Positions 51,607-60,292 of a stretch of 64,000 bases of DNA are shown in pieces; the first letter of the stretch is position 1; each line of letters opens with the position of its first letter. The notes beneath the pieces were generated by a model, which saw only the letters and a program-made list of their open reading frames with translations, did not search any database and was not told the DNA's origin. The position numbers and the translations under genes are program-made. This DNA comes from Mycolicibacterium sp. TY81 (GTDB lineage Bacteria; Actinomycetota; Actinomycetes; Mycobacteriales; Mycobacteriaceae): positions 5,580,001-5,644,000 of the forward strand of contig NZ_AP023362.1 in NCBI RefSeq assembly GCF_018326285.1, given 5' to 3'.

Positions 51607-52806
51607 TTAGCGTGCCTTCACAGTTATTGGGAGATGGGCAAATCCGCGTACCGAACTCGAGTGGACGCGGACGGAGTTGTCCTCGTCGACCTCGTAGCCG
51701 CGGATACGTTTGAACAGTTCGGTGAGGGCCACCCGGGCTTCCATCCGCGCCAGGTGCGCGCCCAGGCAGAAGTGTGCGCCGCTGCCGAAACTCACGAGCT
51801 TCGAACCGATGTCACGGCCGATGCGGTACTCGTCGGGCGCCTCGAACACCCGCTCGTCGCGATTGGCCGAGCCGGCCAGCAGAATCAGGACATCACCGGC
51901 AGGGACGGTGGTGCCGTAGAACTCGAGGTCCTCCACGACGGCCCGGGCAAGGAGCTGGCTGGAGGTGTCGTAGCGCAGCGTCTCCTCGATCCACGGCGAG
52001 ATCAGCTCGTGGTTGTCGAAGATCGGAGCCAGCTGGTCGGGGTTTTGGTATCCCCAATAGGCCGCATTGGCAAGCAGTTTCGTGGTCGTCTCGTTACCGG
52101 CGATGACCATGAGGAACAGGAATGCCATGATCTCGTCGTCGGTGAGCTTGTCGCCGTCGATCTCGGCCTCCACCAGCGCCGAGGTGAGGTCGTCGGACTG
52201 ATTCTTGCGGCGCTGCTTGACCATGTCGGCGTAGTACATCAGCAGCTCACCCGATGCGGCCATGGCAGACGCCGGGACGTCGGCCGTCCCGTCCTCGCGG
52301 TGCATCACGCCGTCGGCCAGTGCGCGGATGCGCACGCGGTCTTCTTGCGGGACGCCCATCAGCTCGCTGATCACGTCCATCGGCAGCTTGCCGGCGAAAT
52401 CGTCGACGTAGTCGAAGGTGTTGTTCTGCAACGCCTCGTCGAGATGCTGGACGGCGATCTCGGTGACCCGGCCCTCGAGCTCACGGATGCGCCGCGGGGT
52501 GAAGCCCTTGGAGACCAGGGTGCGCAGCCGCAGGTGCGCCGGATCGTCAAGGGCCAGAAAGGACATCACGCGGTGGGCTTCGTCGTTGCGGGATATCGGA
52601 TCCAGCGAGACGCCGTGCTTGTTGGACAGCGCCGTGCTGTTCCGGAAACCGCGCAGCACATCCTCGTGGCGGGACAGGGCCCAGAAGTTGAGCTTGTCGT
52701 TCCGGTAGATCGGCGCCTCGTCCCGCAGCCGCCGGTAGTACGGGTACGGATCTTCGTGGAAGTCGTAGCTGTACGGGTCGATCAGCAGTTCCACATTGGC
52801 TGTCAT
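51607..52806 (-). CDS. cyp123: Cytochrome P450, CYP123-like
   Basis: 399 residues, the classical bacterial P450 length. The heme loop is FGSGAHFCLGAHLAR, the I helix holds AGNETTTK and the K helix EETLR. It matches the position of M. tuberculosis cyp123 (Rv0766c) between the TetR and SDR genes, on which the name rests. It starts with an ATGA overlap with the TetR stop and its stop directly abuts the SDR start. Substrate unknown; by setting, a steroid, lipid or aromatic compound. Confidence 0.93.
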   Translation of the reverse strand: MTANVELLIDPYSYDFHEDPYPYYRRLRDEAPIYRNDKLNFWALSRHEDVLRGFRNSTALSNKHGVSLDPISRNDEAHRVMSFLALDDPAHLRLRTLVSKGFTPRRIRELEGRVTEIAVQHLDEALQNNTFDYVDDFAGKLPMDVISELMGVPQEDRVRIRALADGVMHREDGTADVPASAMAASGELLMYYADMVKQRRKNQSDDLTSALVEAEIDGDKLTDDEIMAFLFLMVIAGNETTTKLLANAAYWGYQNPDQLAPIFDNHELISPWIEETLRYDTSSQLLARAVVEDLEFYGTTVPAGDVLILLAGSANRDERVFEAPDEYRIGRDIGSKLVSFGSGAHFCLGAHLARMEARVALTELFKRIRGYEVDEDNSVRVHSSSVRGFAHLPITVKAR

Positions 52807-53408
52807 GCGTTGTCTCCCACGATGAGTCCGACGACATAGGACAGCCGGTCGGCGATCTGGTGATAGGTGTAGACGCCGCTGCCGGCGTTGACGAGCGCAC
52901 CGAAGTACGTCATCTCCAGGGCCGACAGCAGGCGCGGATCGGCGTCGGGGCCGACGGCCGAGCGGATGCGCTTGTGGATTTCGCCACCGATGCGGTCGCG
53001 CACCTTGCGGACCGTCTCGTCGTCGCCGGACAGCAGGGCCGTCGTGCAGGCCGCGGCCACGCCCGGTTCGTCGGCGACCACCAGTGCGAGGCTGCGCAGT
53101 GCCTGTTCGACACGGCTGGCCCTCGACTGGTTGACGTCGGTGAAGTAGGGCACCTGCCGAACCATGTCCAGGTACACCTCGGCGATGAGGTGGTTCTTGG
53201 ACGAGAAGTAGGTGTAGGCGGTAGCCGGTGCGACCTTGGCGCGCGCCGCGACGGCCCGCACCGTCAGGTCGGCGTAGGACGACTCCCGCAGCATTTCGCG
53301 ACCGGCCGCCAGGACCTTCTGGAAGGTTTCCTCCTGGCGGCGGTTGCGCGGCTGGTCGTCCGCTTCTTGGCCGGTGTTTGTGAGGGCGGCCACTGCATCG
53401 CTGGACAC
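52803..53408 (-). CDS. TetR family regulator of the cyp123-cyp51 operon
   Basis: 201 residues. The N-terminus is basic and includes the helix-turn-helix (LTVRAVAARAKVAPATAYTYF) typical of TetR; the rest is a helical ligand domain. It is the first gene of a run that continues through cyp123, SDR, cyp51, ferredoxin and the Rv0762c-like gene. Its GTG start at 53406-53408 lies inside a 14-bp dyad (TGGACACATGTCCA), so repression of its own transcript would be direct if the message is leaderless; a downstream GTG at 53393 is an alternative start. A second dyad at 53560 suits control of aldA. Confidence 0.9.
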   Translation of the reverse strand: MSSDAVAALTNTGQEADDQPRNRRQEETFQKVLAAGREMLRESSYADLTVRAVAARAKVAPATAYTYFSSKNHLIAEVYLDMVRQVPYFTDVNQSRASRVEQALRSLALVVADEPGVAAACTTALLSGDDETVRKVRDRIGGEIHKRIRSAVGPDADPRLLSALEMTYFGALVNAGSGVYTYHQIADRLSYVVGLIVGDNA

Positions 53409-53415
53409 ATGTCCA
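53402..53415. promoter_or_regulatory. TetR operator candidate at the TetR start codon
   Basis: TGGACA-CA-TGTCCA is a 14-bp inverted repeat whose core GGACA-N2-TGTCC recurs at 53560-53571. It covers the start codon of the TetR gene itself. Confidence 0.68.
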
Positions 53416-53559
53416 AGTTAGCCGATGGCGCGGCGTTGAAGCAAGAACCGCCCACAAAGATCCTGATGAACAGGCATTTACGTCGTGTTCGCGGTTGCTG
53501 ATCCCGCTGGACCCTTGCTACTCGAGGCCGCGTGGGGTTATGGTTCGACCGACGTTGTC

Positions 53560-53571
53560 GGACAGCTGTCC
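53560..53571. promoter_or_regulatory. TetR operator candidate upstream of aldA
   Basis: GGACAGCTGTCC is a perfect 12-bp palindrome with the same GGACA-N2-TGTCC core as the site at 53402, 47 bases upstream of the aldA start. The two sites together suggest one regulator for the cyp51 and aldA operons. Confidence 0.7.
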
Positions 53572-53617
53572 AGTAAAAATCAGATCGCTGGATTTCGTCC
53601 CGAAGGCAGGAGCGCAG

Positions 53618-55087
53618 ATGACCTTGTTGGGTGATGGCGAAAGTCGCCTTCTCATCGACGGAAAATTGGTGCCGGGTTCGCGAGGCACGTTCCCGACCGT
53701 CAATCCCGCGACCGAGGAAGTCCTCGGGGTGGCGGCCGATGCCACGGTGGGCGACATGGTGGACGCCATCGATGCCGCCCGTCGGGCGTTCGACGAGACC
53801 GACTGGTCGACCAACGTCGAGTTCCGGGTGCGGTGCCTGCGGCAGTTGCAGCAGGCCATGCGCGACCACGCCGACGAATTGCGCGAACTGACGATCTCGG
53901 AGGTCGGCGCGCCCCGGATGCTCACGGCCGGAGCGCATTTGGACGGTCCGATCGAAGACCTGAGCTTCGCCGCCGACACCGCGGAGGGCTACCAGTGGAC
54001 CACCGACCTGGGACATGCCACGCCGCAAGGCATTCCGACCAACCGCACCATCGCCCGGGAGGCCGTCGGCGTCGTCGGGGCCATCACGCCGTGGAACTTC
54101 CCGCACCAGATCAACCTGGCCAAGGTCGGCCCGGCACTCGCGGCGGGCAATACCCTGGTTCTCAAGCCCGCACCTGACACCCCGTGGGCCGCCGCAGTGC
54201 TCGGCGAACTGATCACCCAGCACACCGATTTCCCGGCGGGCACCATCAACATCGTCACCTCCCGGGACCACAGCGTCGGTGCCATGCTGTCGAAACACGC
54301 TGACGTGGACATGGTTTCGTTCACCGGCTCGACCGTGACCGGCCGGGCCGTGATGACCGACGCTGCCGAGACCATCAAGAAGGTGTTCCTGGAACTCGGC
54401 GGTAAGTCGGCGTTCCTGGTGCTCGACGATGCCGATGTCGCCGCTGCCTGCGCGATGGCCGCGTTCACGGCGTCGATGCACGCCGGCCAGGGGTGCGCGA
54501 TCACCACCCGGCTCGTGGTGCCGCGGGCCCGCTACGACGAGGCCGTCGCGGCTGCCGCCGGCACGATGGGCGGCATCAAGCCCGGTGATCCGTCCAGCCC
54601 GCGCACCGTCTGCGGCCCCGTGATCTCGGCCCGCCAGCGGGACCGGGTACAGGGCTACCTCGACCTCGCCCTCCAAGAAGGTGGCACGTTCGCCTGTGGT
54701 GGTGGCCGGCCGGCCGACCGCGACAAGGGCTTCTTCATCGAGCCGACCGTCATTGCCGGCCTGGACAATTCGGCGCGCGTCGCCCGCGAGGAGATCTTCG
54801 GGCCCGTGCTGACCGTCATCGCGCACGACGGCGACGACGACGCCGTCCGCATCGCCAACGACTCGCCGTACGGACTGTCCGGCACGGTGTTCTCGGCCGA
54901 CCCGCAGCGGGCGGCCGGCGTGGCGGCGCGGCTGCGGGTCGGCACCGTCAACGTCAACGGCGGTGTCTGGTACTCCGCCGACGCACCGTTCGGCGGTTAC
55001 AAGCAGTCCGGCAACGGGCGGGAGATGGGCGTCGCCGGGTTCGAGGAATACCTGGAGACCAAGTGCATCGCCACGCTGGCCACGTAG
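53618..55087 (+). CDS. aldA: NAD-dependent aldehyde dehydrogenase AldA
   Basis: 489 residues of the ALDH superfamily. The catalytic Cys is in GQGCAITTR (about residue 290), the general-base Glu in LELGGKSAF, and the NAD-binding region FTGSTVTGRAV. It oxidises an aldehyde to an acid. M. tuberculosis aldA (Rv0768) heads the same gene order. The ATG at 53618 lies within GCGCAG with only a loose AGGAG about ten bases upstream. It is first of a five-gene plus-strand run. Substrate unknown; a steroid or lipid aldehyde made by the P450/ADH products fits the setting. Confidence 0.95.
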   Translation: MTLLGDGESRLLIDGKLVPGSRGTFPTVNPATEEVLGVAADATVGDMVDAIDAARRAFDETDWSTNVEFRVRCLRQLQQAMRDHADELRELTISEVGAPRMLTAGAHLDGPIEDLSFAADTAEGYQWTTDLGHATPQGIPTNRTIAREAVGVVGAITPWNFPHQINLAKVGPALAAGNTLVLKPAPDTPWAAAVLGELITQHTDFPAGTINIVTSRDHSVGAMLSKHADVDMVSFTGSTVTGRAVMTDAAETIKKVFLELGGKSAFLVLDDADVAAACAMAAFTASMHAGQGCAITTRLVVPRARYDEAVAAAAGTMGGIKPGDPSSPRTVCGPVISARQRDRVQGYLDLALQEGGTFACGGGRPADRDKGFFIEPTVIAGLDNSARVAREEIFGPVLTVIAHDGDDDAVRIANDSPYGLSGTVFSADPQRAAGVAARLRVGTVNVNGGVWYSADAPFGGYKQSGNGREMGVAGFEEYLETKCIATLAT

Positions 55088-55138
55088 GCGTCGGCGTCCC
55101 AAAACCATTGGCTCACACGAAGTAGACGAGAGGACATC

Positions 55139-55891
55139 ATGAGCAGGTTCGAGAACAAGGTCGCGATCGTGACCGGCGCGGGCGGCGGCATCGGCCAGGT
55201 GTACGCCGAGTCGCTGGCCCGCGAGGGCGCCGCCGTTGTCATCGCCGACATCAACGTCGAGGGCGCGGAGAAGGTGGCCGCCGGCATCAAGGCCGACGGC
55301 GGCAAGGCGCTGGCCGTGCGGGTCGACGTGTCGGATATCGATTCGGCCAACGACATGGCCGCCCAGGCCGTGGCGGAGTTCGGCGGCATCGATTACCTGG
55401 TGAACAACGCCGCGATCTTCGGTGGCATGAAGCTCGACGGGCTGCTGACCGTCGACTGGGAGTACTACCGCAAGTTCATGAGCGTCAACCTCGACGGGGC
55501 GCTGGTGTGTACCCGCGCGGTTTTCCCCCACATGGAGAAGCGGGGCGGCGGGGCCATCGTCAACCAGTCGTCCACCGCGGCATGGGTTTACGCCAACTTC
55601 TACGGTCTGGCGAAGGTCGGTGTCAATGGTCTGACGCAGCAGCTGTCCCGTGAGCTGGGCTGGCGCAACATCCGGATCAATGCGATCGCGCCGGGACCCA
55701 TCGACACCGAGGCCAACCGCAGCACCACGCCGCAGGCCATCGTCAAGCAGATCGTCCAGACCCTGCCGCTGGCGCGGATGGGCACGCCCGAAGATCTTGC
55801 CGGCATGTGCCTGTTCCTGCTGTCCGACGAGGCCAGCTGGATCACCGGACAGATCTTCAACGTCGACGGCGGACAGATCATCCGGTCATGA
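55139..55891 (+). CDS. Short-chain dehydrogenase/reductase (Rv0769-like)
   Basis: 250 residues, typical classical SDR. TGAGGGIGQVYAES (TGxxxGxG), NNAAIF, the serine region NQSSTAAW and YGLAK with the catalytic Tyr and Lys are all visible, plus a C-terminal GGQIIRS. It probably oxidises a secondary alcohol. GAGAGGA precedes the start after a 51-base gap from aldA, and its stop overlaps the following gene's start (ATGA). Counterpart of Rv0769. Confidence 0.93.
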   Translation: MSRFENKVAIVTGAGGGIGQVYAESLAREGAAVVIADINVEGAEKVAAGIKADGGKALAVRVDVSDIDSANDMAAQAVAEFGGIDYLVNNAAIFGGMKLDGLLTVDWEYYRKFMSVNLDGALVCTRAVFPHMEKRGGGAIVNQSSTAAWVYANFYGLAKVGVNGLTQQLSRELGWRNIRINAIAPGPIDTEANRSTTPQAIVKQIVQTLPLARMGTPEDLAGMCLFLLSDEASWITGQIFNVDGGQIIRS

Positions 55892-56742
55892 GTTCTGAGG
55901 TGAAACTGGGCTATATCGGCCTGGGCAACCAGGGCGCGCCGATGGCCAAGCGGCTGGCCGAATGGCCCGGTGGACTCATCGTTTTCGACATGCGCGCCGA
56001 GGCCATGGCGCCGTTCGCCGAACTCGGCGCCACCCTGGCCGACAGCGTCGCCGAGGTCGCCAAGGCCGATGTCATCAGCGTGACGGTGCTCAACGACGAG
56101 CAGGTCCGTGACGTCGTGGCCCAGTTGGCCGAGCACGCCGGGCCCGGCACCGTGATCGCGATCCACTCCACGATCGAGCCGACGACGGCGGTCGAGCTGG
56201 CTGAGCAGTTGCGGCCCAAGGGCATTCACGTCGTCGACGCTCCGGTGAGCGGCGGCGCCCATGCCGCGAGCCAGGGTGAGCTGGCCGTGATGGTCGGCGC
56301 CGACGACGAGGCCTACGACAAGGTCAAGCCCGTTTTCAAGCAGTGGGCGTCGCTGGTGGTGCGCGCCGGCGAGCCGGGCGCGGGTACCAAGATGAAGCTG
56401 GCGCGGAACATGCTGACGTTCATCGGTTTCGCCGCCGCGTGCGAGGCGCAGAAGCTGGCCGAGGCCTCGGGCATCGACCTGCAGAAGCTGGGCCGCGTCG
56501 TCCGGCACAGTGACGCGCAGTCGGGCGGTCCCGGCGCCATCATGGCGCGCGACGACACCAAGCCGCTGGCGCCCGACCACTTCCTCTACAACATGTTCGT
56601 CCACACCCGCGGGCTGGCGGAGAAGGATCTGGCGCTGGCACTCGGGCTGGGTTCGGCTGTGGGAGTGGACCTTCCGCTTGCCGAGCTGGCCCTGGCCAAC
56701 ATCGCCGAGGGCCTCGGCGTACCGCATCCGAAGGAGTCATGA
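55888..56742 (+). CDS. Beta-hydroxyacid dehydrogenase family (3-hydroxyisobutyrate type)
   Basis: 284 residues. The N-terminal Rossmann domain starts GYIGLGNQGAPMAKRL; DAPVSGGAHAASQGELAVMVG is the family's substrate-binding motif and KLARNMLTF contains the catalytic-type Lys. It oxidises a 3-hydroxy acid with NAD(P). Counterpart of Rv0770. It overlaps the SDR by four bases and ends in AAGGAG plus ATGATG for the following gene, showing coupling. Confidence 0.92.
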   Translation: MSSEVKLGYIGLGNQGAPMAKRLAEWPGGLIVFDMRAEAMAPFAELGATLADSVAEVAKADVISVTVLNDEQVRDVVAQLAEHAGPGTVIAIHSTIEPTTAVELAEQLRPKGIHVVDAPVSGGAHAASQGELAVMVGADDEAYDKVKPVFKQWASLVVRAGEPGAGTKMKLARNMLTFIGFAAACEAQKLAEASGIDLQKLGRVVRHSDAQSGGPGAIMARDDTKPLAPDHFLYNMFVHTRGLAEKDLALALGLGSAVGVDLPLAELALANIAEGLGVPHPKES

Positions 56743-57185
56743 TGGACGAGCTGCGCGCCAAGGGCCTGGCGAAGATGAACGAGGTCTACGGCTGGGAGAT
56801 GCCCAACATCGAGGGTGACCCCTACTTCGACCTCACCGTGGATCACCTGTTCGGCACCATCTGGAGCAAGCCCGGACTGTCCATGCGGGAGAAGCGGCTG
56901 ATGACGTTCACGTGCGTCACCGCCGTCGGCTCGCAGGACCTGGCCGAGATCCAGATCAACGCCGCCTTGCTCAACGAGGAATTCACCGAGGCCGAGCTCA
57001 AGGACATCGGCATCTTCCTGACCCAGTACCTCGGCTTCCCGCTCGGCTCGGCGTTCAACGGCGCCGTGTCCAAGGTGGTCGCGAGGCGGCGTAAGGCGGC
57101 CGAGAAAGGCGTGGCGGAGGATCGCAAGGCCAACGTCAACGCCGCGGTCAAGATGAACACGGGGAGCGAGCTCGATGACAAGTAG
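56742..57185 (+). CDS. Carboxymuconolactone decarboxylase family protein (Rv0771-like)
   Basis: 147 residues, mostly helical. GTIWSKPGLSMREKRLMTFTCVTAVG is the family core (given only in part as motif: SKPGLSMREKRLMTF), with FTEAELKDIGIFLTQYLGFP after it. The CxxC redox pair of the AhpD peroxidase branch is absent, so the decarboxylase/lactonase branch is more likely. AAGGAG lies five bases before the chosen ATG at 56742; ATG at 56739 also works. Counterpart of Rv0771. Its end overlaps the next gene by 11 bases. Confidence 0.88.
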   Translation: MDELRAKGLAKMNEVYGWEMPNIEGDPYFDLTVDHLFGTIWSKPGLSMREKRLMTFTCVTAVGSQDLAEIQINAALLNEEFTEAELKDIGIFLTQYLGFPLGSAFNGAVSKVVARRRKAAEKGVAEDRKANVNAAVKMNTGSELDDK

Positions 57186-58401
57186 GTACGCGGCGCTGTC
57201 GCGTGCTGAGCTCGCGGCGCTGGTGCCGGAGCTGCTGCTCATCGGCCAGCTGATCGACCGCGCCGGAATGGCCTGGTGCATCGTCGAATTCGGTCGTGAG
57301 GAGATGCTGCAGGTCGCCATCGAGGAGTGGGCCGGGTCCAGCCCTCTCTACACCAAGCGCATGCAGAAGGCGCTGAAATACGAAGGCGTGGACGTCATCA
57401 CGATCTTCAAGGGCCTGCAGCTCGACATCGGTGCGCCGCCGCAGTTCATGGATTTCCGGTACACCGTGCATGACCGCTGGCACGGTGAATTCCACCTCGA
57501 CCACTGCGGTGCCCTCATGGACGTCGAGCCCATGGGTCCCGACTATGTGCGCGGCATGTGCCACGACATCGAGGACCCGACGTTCGACGCGACAGCTCTG
57601 GCCACCAACCGCCGCTGCCAGGTGCGGCCCATCCACCGGCCGCCGCGCGTCCCGGCAGGTCGGACGCCGGCCTGCGCCTGGACCGTCATCATCGACGAGT
57701 CGTACCCGGAGGTCGGCTTCATCCCGCAGCTCGACATCATCGGTGCGACAAACGCCTACCGCTGCGAGCTCGACGACATCGATCCCGCGGACGAAGGCCA
57801 GGCCGACTACTCCGGCCCGCTGGTGAGCGACGTCGACTTCGCGGAGTTCTCGCACTCGGCGCTGGTGCGCATCGCCGACGAGGTGTGTCTGCAGATGCAC
57901 CTGCTGGTGCTGTCATTCGCGCTGGCCGTGCGGGCCCGTTGCAGCGGCGACGCCGAGAAGGAACGGTCCATCCGGACCAAGTCCCTGATCGGTATCTCCG
58001 GCGTCGCGGCCGAACGCATCCGGAAGGTGCTGGACCTGCCGAACACCGCCGCCGGTGCCCTGCGGGTACTGGAGCTGCATCCGCTGCTCAACCCGGCCGC
58101 CTATGTCTCCGTTGATGTTTCGGGCGACGAGGCGCATGTGCACCCGTCACCCGCCCATGAGGACGGTGCGTGGATCACGTTGGTGTCCCCGGAGTCGAAT
58201 CTGCCGCTGCAGGCCATCGCGACGGCCGTCAATCCGCTGTTGCGCGCCGAGGTGTCGGGTGACGCCGCCGACTGGGCCGTCAGGTTCATCGAAACCGATA
58301 CCCCGGCAAAGGAACTCGGTGAGGTCTCGGTGTGCAAGGTCAGCAGCGGGGCGGCGTGGGTTTTCGAGGAACGCAAGTCCCTGCCGTTGACGGTGGTGTA
58401 G
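57175..58401 (+). CDS. Uncharacterised His/Cys-rich protein of the aldA operon
   Basis: 408 residues, no known family recognised with confidence. A His- and Cys-rich cluster (HDRWHGEFHLDHCGALMD and GMCHDIEDPTF, about residues 98-132) could bind metal, and NRRCQVRPIHRPPR follows. The N-terminal 90 residues are helical, and the C-terminal half is alpha/beta. It overlaps the preceding gene by 11 bases and is last in the aldA run. From memory, M. tuberculosis goes directly from Rv0771 to purD, so this gene may be missing there. A hydrolase acting on the pathway product is conceivable, but no function can be given. Confidence 0.7.
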   Translation: MTSRYAALSRAELAALVPELLLIGQLIDRAGMAWCIVEFGREEMLQVAIEEWAGSSPLYTKRMQKALKYEGVDVITIFKGLQLDIGAPPQFMDFRYTVHDRWHGEFHLDHCGALMDVEPMGPDYVRGMCHDIEDPTFDATALATNRRCQVRPIHRPPRVPAGRTPACAWTVIIDESYPEVGFIPQLDIIGATNAYRCELDDIDPADEGQADYSGPLVSDVDFAEFSHSALVRIADEVCLQMHLLVLSFALAVRARCSGDAEKERSIRTKSLIGISGVAAERIRKVLDLPNTAAGALRVLELHPLLNPAAYVSVDVSGDEAHVHPSPAHEDGAWITLVSPESNLPLQAIATAVNPLLRAEVSGDAADWAVRFIETDTPAKELGEVSVCKVSSGAAWVFEERKSLPLTVV

Positions 58402-58409
58402 GGCGTCAC

Positions 58410-58901
58410 TCAGAAGTCGTCGAACTCGCTGTCGAGGCTCTGGATGCGGCCGGCGACTCCCGACAGGTCGGTGTGGGAGCGCTGGATGATGTCGGCGATG
58501 TCGCCGCTGGCCTTGCCGATCGCCGACCACAACGCGTGGTCGGCGGCGGCGGTGGGCGTCTTCTTCGATTCGTCGGCGAGGTCCGTCACCCACCGCTTGA
58601 GCGCATCGAGTTCGCGGCGTCCGCCGTTGACCACGTCCGCGGACCGCTCGAGTTCGTCGCCCACACGCTTGTCGAGTTCGGCCAGCCGGCCGAGGGCCTG
58701 GGCGTGCTTGGCGTTGGCGTCGGCGTAGCGGTCGGCCGCACCGCCGGTCCAGTGCGAACCGGGACCCGCGGCCTTCACCTGATCCTGCAGTTCGCGTAGC
58801 TGCTCGCTCTTGTCGAACTCGGAGCGGTCGTGCGGAATGCCCTCGCCGAAGGTGGCGCGCGCCCGCTCCCACATCAGCAGGAAGGCATCCAGCGGCTCCA
58901 C
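58410..58901 (-). CDS. EspA/EspE-like type VII secretion-associated protein
   Basis: 163 residues from a GTG with AGGAGG nine bases upstream. The family pattern is GEGIP near residue 18, then HWTGGAADRYADANAKH (a WxG-type motif with helical partner), then LAELDKRVGDELERSADVV, like the N-terminal domain of ESX-1 substrates EspE and EspA. It is a helical hairpin predicted to be secreted or to act as a secretion partner. No ESX component is nearby, so it is an orphan here. It is convergent with the aldA operon end and divergent from purD. Confidence 0.75.
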   Translation of the reverse strand: MEPLDAFLLMWERARATFGEGIPHDRSEFDKSEQLRELQDQVKAAGPGSHWTGGAADRYADANAKHAQALGRLAELDKRVGDELERSADVVNGGRRELDALKRWVTDLADESKKTPTAAADHALWSAIGKASGDIADIIQRSHTDLSGVAGRIQSLDSEFDDF

Positions 58902-58973
58902 CGGTGCGGACCTCCTCGCGTGCGTCGGGCCTGCCCAGTTTAGGACGAGCCGACCAGCTACTAGGGTGTGGCT

Positions 58974-60242
58974 GTGCGCGTCCTCGTGATCGGCTCTGGT
59001 GCCCGTGAACATGCCCTGCTGCTCGCCCTGAGCCGCGACCCCCAGGTGGACTTCCTGGCCGTCGCTCCCGGCAACGCCGGTACCTCCGCCGTCGCCGAGC
59101 AGCACGACGTCGACATCACCGCCGCCGACGACGTCGTCGCGCTGGCCAAGAAGCTGACCGCCGACCTGGTCGTGATCGGGCCCGAGGTGCCGCTGGTGCT
59201 CGGCGTGGCCGACGCGTTGCGGGCGGCCGGTATCGCCACCTTCGGGCCGTCCAAGGATGCCGCCCGCATCGAAGGCTCGAAGGCGTTCGCCAAGGACGTC
59301 ATGTCCGCCGCCGGCGTTCGCACCGCGACGAGCGAGATCGTCGACAACCCCGCCCACCTCGATGCCGCGCTGGACCGCTTCGGTCCGCCCGCGGGCCAGC
59401 AGGCCTGGGTCGTCAAGGACGACGGTCTGGCCGCCGGCAAGGGCGTCGTCGTCTCCGCCGACCGGGAGGCCGCCCGCGCGCACGCCGCCGAACTGCTCGA
59501 ATCCGGCCACCCCGTGCTGCTCGAGTCGTTCCTCGACGGGCCCGAGGTGTCGCTGTTCTGCGTCGTCGACGGCGAGACCGTGGTGCCGCTGCTGCCCGCG
59601 CAGGACTTCAAGCGCGTCGGCGACAACGACAGCGGACCCAACACCGGTGGCATGGGCGCCTACACGCCGCTGCCGTGGCTGCCCGCCGCGGTCGTCGACC
59701 AGATCGTCGACGAGGTCGTCAAACCCGTTGCCGCGGAACTGGTCCGGCGCGACAGCTCCTTCTCGGGCCTGCTGTACGCGGGCCTGGCCATCACCTCGAA
59801 CGGCCCGGCCGTCGTCGAATTCAACTGCCGCTTCGGCGATCCCGAGACTCAGGCGGTCCTGGCGCTGCTGCAGACCCCGCTCGGCACGCTGCTGAACGCC
59901 GCCGCCACCGGGACCCTGGACTCCGTCGGCCCGCTGCAGTGGCAGGACGGATCGGCCGTGACGGTCGTCGTCGCCGCCGAGAACTACCCGGGCCGCCCCC
60001 GCGTCGGCGACGTCATCACCGGATCGGAGACGGCAGGCGTGCTGCACGCAGGCACCACCCGCCGTGACGACGGCAGCGTCGTCTCCTCCGGCGGCCGGGT
60101 GCTGTCGGTGGTCGGCACGGGCGCGGACCTGGCGGCCGCGCGCGCCGAGGCCTACCGGATCATCGAGTCGATCCGCTTGCCGGGCAGCCACTTCCGCACC
60201 GACATCGGCCTCGCCGCCGCCGAAGGCCGCATCTCCCTCTAG
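58974..60242 (+). CDS. purD: Phosphoribosylamine-glycine ligase PurD
   Basis: 422 residues of the ATP-grasp family. The start [17 protein letters not shown] is the family's N-terminal motif, and [35 protein letters not shown] and [13 protein letters not shown] follow. It makes glycinamide ribonucleotide, step two of purine synthesis. GTG at 58974 was chosen because it gives MRVLVIGSG, as in M. tuberculosis, with AGGG seven bases before; GTG at 58968 is an alternative. purB lies downstream after two genes. Confidence 0.96.
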   Translation: MRVLVIGSGAREHALLLALSRDPQVDFLAVAPGNAGTSAVAEQHDVDITAADDVVALAKKLTADLVVIGPEVPLVLGVADALRAAGIATFGPSKDAARIEGSKAFAKDVMSAAGVRTATSEIVDNPAHLDAALDRFGPPAGQQAWVVKDDGLAAGKGVVVSADREAARAHAAELLESGHPVLLESFLDGPEVSLFCVVDGETVVPLLPAQDFKRVGDNDSGPNTGGMGAYTPLPWLPAAVVDQIVDEVVKPVAAELVRRDSSFSGLLYAGLAITSNGPAVVEFNCRFGDPETQAVLALLQTPLGTLLNAAATGTLDSVGPLQWQDGSAVTVVVAAENYPGRPRVGDVITGSETAGVLHAGTTRRDDGSVVSSGGRVLSVVGTGADLAAARAEAYRIIESIRLPGSHFRTDIGLAAAEGRISL

Positions 60243-60243
60243 G

Positions 60244-60292
60244 GATTTGTGCACGATTTTCCGCGGTGCGCGCGGAAAATCGTGCACAAATC
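60244..60292. terminator. Long perfect hairpin between purD and the esterase gene
   Basis: A perfect 22-bp stem (60244-60265 with 60271-60292) around a 5-base loop GTGCG starts two bases after the purD stop and extends over the first two bases of the convergent gene's stop codon. It probably ends transcription in both directions. Its length and symmetry exceed a normal terminator, so a repeat-element origin is possible. Confidence 0.75.

Noticed and set aside
53264..55531. 755-codon open frame antisense to aldA
   Set aside because: aldA has all catalytic motifs on the plus strand; the antisense frame has none and overlaps two other real genes.
58410..60287. 625-codon frame on the minus strand covering purD
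   Set aside because: Only its last 163 codons look real, with a GTG and ribosome-binding site at 58901; the rest is antisense to purD.
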